From: Ectopseudomonas mendocina
GTDB taxonomy: Bacteria > Pseudomonadota > Gammaproteobacteria > Pseudomonadales > Pseudomonadaceae
DNA: 45,093 nucleotides
Assembly (NCBI RefSeq): GCF_008041835.1
Contig: NZ_VRYE01000019.1
Coordinates: 24,765-69,857, forward strand
Reading direction: 5' to 3'
Position numbers and translations under genes: made by a program. A model generated the notes under the pieces. The model ran no database searches. It was not told the DNA's origin and saw only the letters and a program-made list of their open reading frames with translations. This document shows, piece after piece, positions 26,594 to 33,946 of the stretch (the stretch's first letter is position 1; every line of letters starts with the position of its first letter).

Positions 26594-27364
26594 TTAGAGG
26601 GCGGCAGCCGGAAACTGCTCCAGCGCTGCCTGCAAGGCCGCGGCACTGGCGCCGCGACAGTCCACAACGATCTGCGCACCCGCCGCGCGGGCCTGTTCGG
26701 CAACGCGCGGGCTGGGTACGAACAAGGGTAGCCGAGCCAAGGCCGACCAGTCATCGCCAGCGAGCTGCAACAAATGCTGGAAACCCTGTCCACTGCTGAC
26801 AACCAGGCCGTTCAGGCGTTCCGCTCGCACCTGTCGGCTCAGTTCGCCCGGCGCATAATGCGGCAGCACACGGCGATACAGTGGCAGATAGTCGACGGTC
26901 ACACCCTGGCTGCGCAAGCGCTCGGCGAGCAACTCCCGGCCACCTTCGCCGCGCAGGATCAGCACGCGCGGCAGAGTTGCACCAGCAATCACCCGGTGCA
27001 GCGCAGGTAGCGCGAGCAGCGCCTCACTGTCATCGCCCGCGTCGGGAAAATACACGCGCAGCCCCTGCTCGGCGAGCACCGCAGCAGTGGCGGCACCGAC
27101 ACTGAACCAGGGCAGATCGGGCTGTGGCGCAGCATGCCGAGCCAAGAGCTGCAGGCCGATGCGGGCGGCGGGCTTGCTCACCACGATCACCGCGCAGTAG
27201 CGCTGCAGATCGGCGAAGACGCCGCGCTGCTCGGGCGTTTCATCCAGCGCCTCGATGGCCAGCAGCGGCATGCAGTGGCTGGCGATACCCTGCGCGGCCA
27301 GGGTCTGCGCCAGCGCCGCACAGTCCTCGGCAGGACGGGTCAGCAACAGGCGCCAGGCGCTCAA
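26594..27364 (-). CDS. hemD: Uroporphyrinogen-III synthase
   Basis: A 256-residue enzyme that inverts ring D and cyclises hydroxymethylbilane to uroporphyrinogen III. HemD proteins are poorly conserved; seen here are the N-terminal [27 protein letters not shown], the [11 protein letters not shown] hinge and [14 protein letters not shown], matching the two-lobe fold. The start is TTG at 27364, overlapping the hemC stop (TTGA), with GAGG ten bases upstream; relatives begin with ATG at this point. No better start is in frame near the family N-terminus. The hemX start is 12 bases downstream of its stop. Confidence 0.93.
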   Translation of the reverse strand: MSAWRLLLTRPAEDCAALAQTLAAQGIASHCMPLLAIEALDETPEQRGVFADLQRYCAVIVVSKPAARIGLQLLARHAAPQPDLPWFSVGAATAAVLAEQGLRVYFPDAGDDSEALLALPALHRVIAGATLPRVLILRGEGGRELLAERLRSQGVTVDYLPLYRRVLPHYAPGELSRQVRAERLNGLVVSSGQGFQHLLQLAGDDWSALARLPLFVPSPRVAEQARAAGAQIVVDCRGASAAALQAALEQFPAAAL

Positions 27365-28299
27365 GGGTGGCCGGCCTCGCCGTAAACGGCCTGGAGAATG
27401 GCATCGGCCCCTTGCGCCAGCAGCGCCTCGGCGACACGCACGCCCAGAGCCTCGGCGTCGCTGCTGGCAGCACGGGCTTCAGCACGCAGCAGCAGGCCGC
27501 CATCCGGTTGACCAACCAGACCACGCAGCCAAAGCTGGTCGTCTTCGAGCAGGGCGTAGCAGGCGATGGGCACCTGGCAGCCGCCATTGAGATGTTTGTT
27601 CAGCGCACGCTCGGCAGTGACGCGCAGCGCGGTTTCACGGTGATGCAGCGGCGCCAGCAAGGCATGCACGTCAGCGTCGGCACTGCGGCATTCGATACCC
27701 ACCGCACCCTGGCCGCCCGCCGGCAAGCTGTCTTCGGCGCTGATCGAACTGCGGATGCGATCCTCGAAACCCAGACGAATCAGGCCTGCTGCAGCGAGGA
27801 TGATGGCGTCGTACTCGCCGGCATCGAGCTTGGCCAGACGGGTATTGACGTTGCCGCGCAGGAACTGGATTTTCAGATCAGGCCGGCGCGCCAGCAATTG
27901 CGCCTGACGGCGCAGGCTGGAGGTGCCGACCACACTGCCAGCCGGCAGTGCATCGAGGCTCTCGTAGGTAGTGGAAACGAAGGCGTCACGCGGATCTTCG
28001 CGCTCACAGATGCAGAAAAGACCCAGGCCTTCAGGGAAGTCCATCGGCACATCCTTCATCGAGTGCACGGCGATGTCGGCCTCATTTTCCAGCAGGGCGG
28101 TCTCCAGCTCCTTGACGAACAGACCCTTGCCGCCGATTTTCGCCAGTGGCGCGTCGAGCAACTTGTCGCCACGACTGACCATCGGCACCAGGCTGACCTT
28201 CAGGCCGGGATGCGCCTGCTCCAGTCGGGCTTTGACATACTCGGCCTGCCACAGGGCCAGGGCGCTCTTACGGGTGGCAATGCGAATTTCGCGGGACAT
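27361..28299 (-). CDS. hemC: Porphobilinogen deaminase (hydroxymethylbilane synthase)
   Basis: A 312-residue enzyme that joins four porphobilinogens into hydroxymethylbilane. The dipyrromethane cofactor attaches to Cys241 in LNGGCQVPI. Substrate-binding segments are intact: [40 protein letters not shown] and [10 protein letters not shown]. Length and N-terminus ([19 protein letters not shown]) are standard. It starts 95 bases after the algR stop on the same strand and overlaps hemD, so AlgR-linked transcription of haem genes is possible. Confidence 0.98.
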   Translation of the reverse strand: MSREIRIATRKSALALWQAEYVKARLEQAHPGLKVSLVPMVSRGDKLLDAPLAKIGGKGLFVKELETALLENEADIAVHSMKDVPMDFPEGLGLFCICEREDPRDAFVSTTYESLDALPAGSVVGTSSLRRQAQLLARRPDLKIQFLRGNVNTRLAKLDAGEYDAIILAAAGLIRLGFEDRIRSSISAEDSLPAGGQGAVGIECRSADADVHALLAPLHHRETALRVTAERALNKHLNGGCQVPIACYALLEDDQLWLRGLVGQPDGGLLLRAEARAASSDAEALGVRVAEALLAQGADAILQAVYGEAGHP

Positions 28300-28394
28300 G
28301 GGGCAATTCCAGAAAACCGATTGCCGCGAATCATAACAGGCTCGCTCCGCGCCGGCAGACGGTGGCGGCCATAGGCCGCAGCCGACGCCCCCCT

Positions 28395-29141
28395 TTAGAG
28401 AGACTGCATCAGCTTGCGTACACCGGCGACATGACGGCGGCTGACCACCAGCGAGTCGCCGTCCAGGCCTTTGAGGAACAGTTGGAAATGCCCAAGCGGC
28501 GTGCGCTGCAGGCGCTCGATACGCTCGCGCGCCACCAGCGCATTGCGGTGGATACGCACGAAGCGGTCGCCGAATTCGTCTTCCAGCGCCTTGAGCGGCT
28601 CGTCCAGCAGGACTTCGCCGCCCTCATGACGCAGGGTCACGTATTTGTGATCAGCGATGAAATAGACCACGTGCTCCAGCGGAATCAGCTCGATGCCCTT
28701 GCGGGTACGGGCGCTGATGTGGGTTCGCGGGCCACCGCCCGTCTCGGCCGCAGGACGGGTCAGCGCCGCCAGTTGCACGCGATTGGGCCGCTCGGCCTTT
28801 TTCAGGGCATCGCTGAGGCTTTCAGGGCGTACCGGTTTGACCAGATAGCCAACGGCACTGACCTGGAAGGCTTCCAGGGCAAATTCATCGTGAGCCGTGC
28901 AAAAGATCACCGCCGGCGGCGCCTCGCGCTCGCACAGCTTGGCCGCGACCTGCAGGCCGTCGAGGCCGGGCATGCGGATATCCAGCAGGACCACATCCGG
29001 CTTGAGGCTATCGATCAGGGTCAGGGCCTGCTCGCCATTGCTGGCGGCGGGCTCCAGAACCCGGTAACCCTCGAGCTCACCGACCATGCGGCTGAGGCGC
29101 TCGCGGGCAAGGGGTTCGTCATCGACGATCAGGACATTCAT
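28395..29141 (-). CDS. algR: LytTR response regulator AlgR
   Basis: A 248-residue response regulator, the length I recall for P. aeruginosa AlgR. The receiver domain (1-120) has the acidic pocket Asp7/Asp8 and phospho-acceptor Asp54 ([12 protein letters not shown]), the position known to be phosphorylated in P. aeruginosa. Residues 145-245 form a LytTR DNA-binding domain ([31 protein letters not shown]). It controls alginate, twitching motility and rhamnolipid genes in P. aeruginosa. The ATG at 29141 overlaps the algZ stop by four bases (ATGA); the 11 extra upstream codons in frame belong inside algZ. Confidence 0.98.
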   Translation of the reverse strand: MNVLIVDDEPLARERLSRMVGELEGYRVLEPAASNGEQALTLIDSLKPDVVLLDIRMPGLDGLQVAAKLCEREAPPAVIFCTAHDEFALEAFQVSAVGYLVKPVRPESLSDALKKAERPNRVQLAALTRPAAETGGGPRTHISARTRKGIELIPLEHVVYFIADHKYVTLRHEGGEVLLDEPLKALEDEFGDRFVRIHRNALVARERIERLQRTPLGHFQLFLKGLDGDSLVVSRRHVAGVRKLMQSL

Positions 29142-30217
29142 ATTGCTCTGGCTTCCTGCGTGAGTCTCGCACAAGGATAGCGTAGACAGCTGTAATGACG
29201 GCCGTCACGGCGCTCCACGCTGAGACTCGCGCGCGGCCCAAAAAGTGCCGCCAGACGCGCGTCGATATTACCCAGCGCTTGTTGCGTTCCCCGTGACGGG
29301 TGCTGTTCGCCCCGGTCTTCATACGGATTGCTGACACACAAGCTGAACACACCATCCTGGTAATCCGCTTCGACCCGCACCAGGCCGCCTTCGATACGCG
29401 GCGCGATGCCATAGATCAGCGCATTCTCCAAAAGAGGCTGCAGGGTCAGCTGGGGAATCGGCAGATCCTCCGGCACACCTTCGACCTCCCACTGCAACTG
29501 TAGTCGCTCGCCGAGCCGATAGTGCTCGATCGACAGATATCGTTTCGCCAGCTCCAGTTCCTCTTTCCACGACACCAGCGTGCCAGGCTTGGCCAGGCTG
29601 GCACGAAACAGATCGGACAGATCCAGCACCGCCTGCTCGGCCTTGGCCGGGTCGACCACCACCAGGCTGGCGATACTGTTGAGGCTGTTGAACAGGAAGT
29701 GCGGGCGAATCCGCGCCTGCAACGACTCGATGCGCGCACGCAGCTCGGCCTGCTCCTGCCGCCGCCATTGGCTCTGCAGATAGAAATAGCGTAGCAGCAG
29801 TGCAGACATGATCAGACTGATCAGCGCATGACGCAGATAAAGATTCACCTCGCCGCTGCGCGGCAGCGGCCCACCCAGCTCGTAATAGTCGGCCACCGCC
29901 GTGCAACACAGGGTCAGCAGCACCACCAGCGCGCCGCACAGCCCCCCGGCCAATGCGGGACGCAGACGCGCCAGCAGCGGCCGCAAGCGGCAGAGCACGG
30001 CAGCCGAAAGCAGCACGATCCACTGTACGAACAAGGACGTCAGGGCCAGGCGTACCCAGTCGAAACCCGGCGTCATCGGTTCGGCGAGTACCAGTACCAG
30101 CACCAGCAATTCGGCCAGCAGCACCATGCTCAGCAGCGCTTCGGGCTGGCACAGTTCGGGGACGAAGAAGTCGTCGACGGCGGCGGGTCTGTTCTTGGCA
30201 AGCGATTGAGTGTGCAT
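29138..30217 (-). CDS. algZ: LytS-type sensor histidine kinase AlgZ (FimS)
   Basis: A 359-residue inner-membrane sensor kinase partnered with AlgR. Four hydrophobic segments lie at about 30-46, 57-75, 88-110 and 128-146. The kinase region has the LytS-family phospho-histidine His173 in RIRPHFLFNSLNS and an N-box-like QPLLENALIYG. The usual glycine-rich ATP boxes are weak (IDARLAALFG region), as in P. aeruginosa FimS, so its kinase action has been debated. The ATG at 30217 follows GGAAA by eight bases. It heads a six-gene set ending with hemY and is divergent from argH. Confidence 0.96.
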   Translation of the reverse strand: MHTQSLAKNRPAAVDDFFVPELCQPEALLSMVLLAELLVLVLVLAEPMTPGFDWVRLALTSLFVQWIVLLSAAVLCRLRPLLARLRPALAGGLCGALVVLLTLCCTAVADYYELGGPLPRSGEVNLYLRHALISLIMSALLLRYFYLQSQWRRQEQAELRARIESLQARIRPHFLFNSLNSIASLVVVDPAKAEQAVLDLSDLFRASLAKPGTLVSWKEELELAKRYLSIEHYRLGERLQLQWEVEGVPEDLPIPQLTLQPLLENALIYGIAPRIEGGLVRVEADYQDGVFSLCVSNPYEDRGEQHPSRGTQQALGNIDARLAALFGPRASLSVERRDGRHYSCLRYPCARLTQEARAI

Positions 30218-30460
30218 CGGTGCAGTTTCCGTTTCGCCTTGCGAGCCGGCAAGCCAGACGGCTCCAGCCGGACAAAATAAAGCACCGAAATGCCGCCTTC
30301 AGGGCAAAATTGTGAAGCAGCCGACAACGCCATCGAACGCCCAACGGCGAACGCGCCCCGGCGAAACGCCTGCCGACCCTGTTATTATCGACCCACTTTG
30401 TCCGCCATGCCGGCCGCCGACGCGGCCGCCCGATCCAGAGCCCGAACCAGAGCAAGTGCC

Positions 30461-31855
30461 ATGAGCAGCGAAAAAACCAACCAATCCTGGGGCGGCCGCT
30501 TCAGCGAACCTGTCGACGCCTTCGTCGCCCGCTTCACCGCCTCGGTCGAATTCGACAAGCGCCTGTACCGCCACGACATCATGGGCTCCATCGCCCACGC
30601 CACCATGCTGGCCAAGGTCGGCGTGCTCAGCGACGCCGAGCGTGATGCGATCATCGATGGCCTCAAGCAGATCCAGAGCGAGATCGAGGCCGGCCAGTTC
30701 GACTGGCGCGTCGACCTGGAAGACGTGCACATGAACATCGAGGCGCGTCTGACCGAGCGCATCGGCGTGACCGGCAAGAAGCTGCACACCGGACGCAGCC
30801 GCAATGACCAGGTGGCCACCGACATCCGCCTGTGGCTGCGCGACGAAATCGACCTGATCCTCGCCGAAATCACCCGCCTGCAGCAGGGCCTGCTGGAGCA
30901 GGCCGAGCGCGAAGCCGAGACCATCATGCCCGGTTTCACTCACCTGCAGACCGCGCAGCCGGTGACCTTTGGCCATCACCTGCTGGCCTGGTTCGAGATG
31001 CTCTCGCGCGACTACGAGCGCCTGGTCGACTGCCGCAAGCGCACCAATCGCATGCCGCTGGGCTCGGCGGCGCTGGCCGGCACCACCTACCCGATCCAGC
31101 GTGAAATCACCGCCGAGCTGCTGGGTTTCGACGCCGTGGGCGGCAACTCGCTCGATGGCGTGTCGGATCGCGATTTCGCCATCGAATTCTGCGCCGCTGC
31201 CTCGCTGGCGATGATGCACCTGTCGCGCTTCTCCGAAGAGCTGGTGCTGTGGACCAGCGCGCAGTTCCAGTTCATCGACCTGCCGGATCGTTTCTGCACC
31301 GGCAGCTCGATCATGCCGCAGAAGAAGAACCCCGACGTACCCGAGCTGGTACGCGGCAAGACCGGCCGTGTGTTCGGCGCCCTGACCGGCCTGCTGACCC
31401 TGATGAAAGGCCAGCCGCTGGCCTACAACAAGGACAACCAGGAAGACAAAGAACCGCTGTTCGACGCCGCCGACACCCTGCGTGACAGCCTGCGTGCCTT
31501 TGCCGACATGGTCCCGGCGATCAAGCCCAAGCGCGAAATCATGCGCGAGGCGGCGCTGCGCGGTTTCTCCACCGCCACGGATCTGGCCGACTATCTGGTG
31601 CGCAAGGGCCTGCCCTTCCGCGACTGCCATGAAATCGTCGGCCACGCGGTGAAGTATGGCGTCGACAGCGGCAAGGATCTGGCCGAGATGAGCCTCGACG
31701 AGCTGCGCCAGTTCAGCGAGCAGATCGAACAGGACGTGTTCGCCGTGCTGACCCTGGAAGGCTCGGTGAATGCCCGCAACCATATCGGTGGCACCGCGCC
31801 GGCTCAGGTGCGCGCTGCGGTGCTGCGTGGCCGCGAATTGCTGGCGGCTCGCTAA
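30461..31855 (+). CDS. argH: Argininosuccinate lyase
   Basis: A 464-residue enzyme that splits argininosuccinate to arginine and fumarate, the last arginine step. The fumarase-superfamily signature [11 protein letters not shown] carries the catalytic Ser. Other blocks are [16 protein letters not shown] at the N-terminus, [13 protein letters not shown] and [16 protein letters not shown]. The ATG at 30461 gives the family length; the frame is open for 57 codons upstream without similarity and no strong Shine-Dalgarno is present. TATTAT at 30383-30388 could be the promoter -10 box, but the -35 is poor. Confidence 0.97.
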   Translation: MSSEKTNQSWGGRFSEPVDAFVARFTASVEFDKRLYRHDIMGSIAHATMLAKVGVLSDAERDAIIDGLKQIQSEIEAGQFDWRVDLEDVHMNIEARLTERIGVTGKKLHTGRSRNDQVATDIRLWLRDEIDLILAEITRLQQGLLEQAEREAETIMPGFTHLQTAQPVTFGHHLLAWFEMLSRDYERLVDCRKRTNRMPLGSAALAGTTYPIQREITAELLGFDAVGGNSLDGVSDRDFAIEFCAAASLAMMHLSRFSEELVLWTSAQFQFIDLPDRFCTGSSIMPQKKNPDVPELVRGKTGRVFGALTGLLTLMKGQPLAYNKDNQEDKEPLFDAADTLRDSLRAFADMVPAIKPKREIMREAALRGFSTATDLADYLVRKGLPFRDCHEIVGHAVKYGVDSGKDLAEMSLDELRQFSEQIEQDVFAVLTLEGSVNARNHIGGTAPAQVRAAVLRGRELLAAR

Positions 31856-31889
31856 CGCCCACGGGAACCATCAGGGAAAAGGAATTCCC

Positions 31890-32132
31890 ATGTTCGAATT
31901 ATTGCTGCGCGGCCTGGCGTTACTCGCCGAATTCGTACTCGAGGTCGTGGTTGGCTACATTCTGTACAGCACCGGCTGGCTGGCCCTGCGGCTACTGACG
32001 CTGGGCCGCTACCCAAGCCTGCCGCTACGTGTGGACGACCCAATGGGTTCGCGCACAGCCTGGGTCGCTGCATTCGGTTTCCTTTGCCTGGTGGGCTTGC
32101 CACTGACGTGGTTGACCCTGACCTACGGCTGA
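31890..32132 (+). CDS. Small inner-membrane protein, unknown
   Basis: An 80-residue protein with two hydrophobic segments (about 4-32 and 56-77) joined by a polar loop with RYPSLPLRVDDP. It starts 34 bases after argH with a strong AAAAGGA site. I do not recognise a named family. Its position after argH and before a GNAT gene suggests cotranscription with either. Confidence 0.75.
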   Translation: MFELLLRGLALLAEFVLEVVVGYILYSTGWLALRLLTLGRYPSLPLRVDDPMGSRTAWVAAFGFLCLVGLPLTWLTLTYG

Positions 32133-32151
32133 CCATTCACGAGATACGCCA

Positions 32152-32634
32152 ATGTCCCTGACCATCCGCCCTGCCACCCCTGACGACGCCGAGCTGATCC
32201 TGCGTTTCATCACCGAACTGGCCATCTATGAAAAAGCCGAGCATGAGGTGAAGACCGACGCCGCCGGCATCCGTGACAGCCTGTTCGCCGAACGCGCCAC
32301 GGCCCATGGCCTGATCTGCGAACACCAGGGCCGGCCCATCGGCTATGCCGTGTACTTCTTCAATTATTCCACCTGGCTGGGCAAGCACGGCCTGTACCTC
32401 GAAGACCTCTACGTCAGCCCCGAGGCTCGCGGACTGGGCGCCGGCAAGGCGCTGCTGCGCCACCTGGCACAACTGGCCGTGGCAAGAGGCTGCGGTCGCT
32501 TCGAGTGGTCGGTGCTGGACTGGAACACCCCGGCCATCGACTTCTACGAATCCTTCGGCGCCCGCCCGCAGAGCGAATGGACCACCTACCGCCTGACGGG
32601 TCAGGCGCTGCTGGATTTCGCCGCAGGTTCGTAG
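32152..32634 (+). CDS. GNAT-family N-acetyltransferase
   Basis: A 160-residue acetyltransferase. Motif A (LEDLYVSPEARGLGAGKALL) contains the acetyl-CoA pyrophosphate loop RGLGAG, and motif B (WSVLDWNTPAIDFYESFGA) is intact. The pattern FNYSTWLGKHGLYLEDLYV is shared with the diamine/thialysine N-acetyltransferase (SAT-like) group, so a polyamine or lysine-like substrate is plausible but not shown. It begins 19 bases after the small membrane-protein gene. Confidence 0.88.
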   Translation: MSLTIRPATPDDAELILRFITELAIYEKAEHEVKTDAAGIRDSLFAERATAHGLICEHQGRPIGYAVYFFNYSTWLGKHGLYLEDLYVSPEARGLGAGKALLRHLAQLAVARGCGRFEWSVLDWNTPAIDFYESFGARPQSEWTTYRLTGQALLDFAAGS

Positions 32635-32816
32635 GGCAGCCGCCAATACAGAACTGGCGAGTTGCACCTGCCCCTCCCACCAGCACTGCATGGCGGCGTG
32701 ACAGGCCGCACAGATGGCACTCTGGAACCCGTCACGCCGATGTTGCTACTCTGGCGCGGATCATGACGATCACCCCGACCACTCGGCTCGGGCATAGCTC
32801 ACTACAAGGAAATGAC

Positions 32817-33053
32817 ATGCGCTCCCTATTCTTCTTCGACACCATGCTCACCACCACCATCATCACGGTGGTCTACTGGCTTGGCCTGCTCGGCGTACTC
32901 GTCAGCAGCATCGGCCTGATCTTCAATGGCTCTATCCTCGTGGGCCTCGCCACCCTGGTCGGCGGCGCCATCGCCGTGCGCATCTGGTGCGAATTGCTGG
33001 TCGTGATCTTCAAGATCCACGAGAATCTGCAGAAAATCGCCAACCGCGAGTGA
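32817..33053 (+). CDS. DUF4282-type small membrane protein
   Basis: A 78-residue protein with two transmembrane helices (about 13-37 and 40-65) and the DUF4282 pattern: MRSLFFFDTMLT start, a GLI(F)NGS turn, and a C-terminal RIWCELLVVIFKIHENL. The ATG follows AAGGA by seven bases. The function of the family is unknown. It lies 182 bases after the GNAT gene; that gap holds a 9-bp inverted repeat (CGGCGTGAC at 32694, GTCACGCCG at 32731) and no gene. Confidence 0.8.
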   Translation: MRSLFFFDTMLTTTIITVVYWLGLLGVLVSSIGLIFNGSILVGLATLVGGAIAVRIWCELLVVIFKIHENLQKIANRE

Positions 33054-33112
33054 CCTGGCGCCACGGTGCCCACATGCTCCGTGGCCAACCCCTCCCCAAA
33101 CATGGTGCCCCC

Positions 33113-33385
33113 ATGAGCGAACACGACGACAACGACGAAGACTTCGCCGAGGCCACCCTGATCCAGGCCATCGAGAACCAGCTGGAAAGCGGCGAGCCGG
33201 CCGCCGCCAAGGCGGTGTACAACAAGCTGACGCTGGTCGGCTACGCGCGCGAGGAAATCCTCGAGCTGATGGCGCTGGTGCTGGCCCATGAAGTCGACGC
33301 CATGCTGCGCGAGGATCGCCCCTTCGATGGCGCCTGGTACGAGCAGGCGCTGCGCGCCCTGCCGGAATTGCCGGAAGAGGGCTGA
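33113..33385 (+). CDS. Conserved small acidic protein, unknown
   Basis: A 90-residue acidic soluble protein (MSEHDDNDEDFAEATLIQAI) predicted to be helical. The frame has normal Pseudomonas codon use and the protein resembles short conserved hypotheticals found next to cyaA in this genus. It has no recognised domain. The Shine-Dalgarno before the ATG at 33113 is weak. An in-frame upstream extension to 32987 would overlap the DUF4282 gene and is unlikely. Confidence 0.7.
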   Translation: MSEHDDNDEDFAEATLIQAIENQLESGEPAAAKAVYNKLTLVGYAREEILELMALVLAHEVDAMLREDRPFDGAWYEQALRALPELPEEG

Positions 33386-33450
33386 GCCGGGCAAAGCCGA
33401 GCGCATGCTTCTACACTGAGCGAACGCCACGACAACAACACGGAGTCGCC

Positions 33451-33705
33451 ATGAAATCATTCACCGCTGACCTGATCGACGAGCTGGAAATCCTCGCCCT
33501 GTATAACCTGGACAACCACCAGGAAGGGCTGAAGGTGCACAACAACGCCTCGTTCAAGGCGCAGGGCGCCATCACCCGCCTCCACGAAAAAGGCCTGGTG
33601 AGCCAGGCCGATGGCGGCTACCTGACCAGCCTGGGCATCGATGCCGCCGAGCACGCGCAAGCGCTGCTGACCATTCTCTCGACCCGCCAAACCACCTCCG
33701 CCTGA
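33451..33705 (+). CDS. TIGR02647-family protein (putative DNA-binding)
   Basis: An 84-residue protein whose FTADLIDELEILALYNLDNH start, QEGLKVHNNA segment and HEKGLVSQADGGYLTSLG C-terminal half match the TIGR02647 family of Pseudomonas and relatives. The second half looks like a winged-helix wing (GLVSQADGGYLT). It is sometimes annotated as DNA-binding, without direct evidence that I know of. GGAG lies five bases before the ATG. Confidence 0.82.
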   Translation: MKSFTADLIDELEILALYNLDNHQEGLKVHNNASFKAQGAITRLHEKGLVSQADGGYLTSLGIDAAEHAQALLTILSTRQTTSA

Positions 33706-33727
33706 GCCGATACGCCCAGAGGACCGT

Positions 33728-33792
33728 GTAGGGTGCGCTGTGCGCACCAGAGAAGGTGATGCCGGATTTTCGGTGCGCATGGCGCACCCTAC
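33728..33792. repeat. Complete nested palindrome of the GTAGGGTGCGC type
   Basis: The outer arms GTAGGGTGCGC and GCGCACCCTAC bound 65 bases. Each half is itself a hairpin (GGTGCGCTGTGCGCACC and GGTGCGCATGGCGCACC), so the element can form a cruciform or clover-like RNA. It lies between the TIGR02647 gene and cyaA. Confidence 0.85.
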
Positions 33793-33946
33793 CGGGGCAG
33801 CGCAGTCAGACACAAAGCCTTATCGGATCGGCATTAGCCCGCCGGCCGCCCTTCAGGGAAAGGCGCGGCGGGCGATATAGCGTCAAGGCACTGCACTGGC
33901 GAGCACGCCGCTGATAGGCTTGCCACACCCGCAGCAGAGTTCGAGC

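Noticed and set aside
30218..30460. Vfr/CRP or sigma-54 site in the algZ-argH intergenic region
   Set aside because: A TTGTGA half-site near 30310 lacks a symmetric partner, and no TGGCAC-N5-TTGCA pair was found on either strand.
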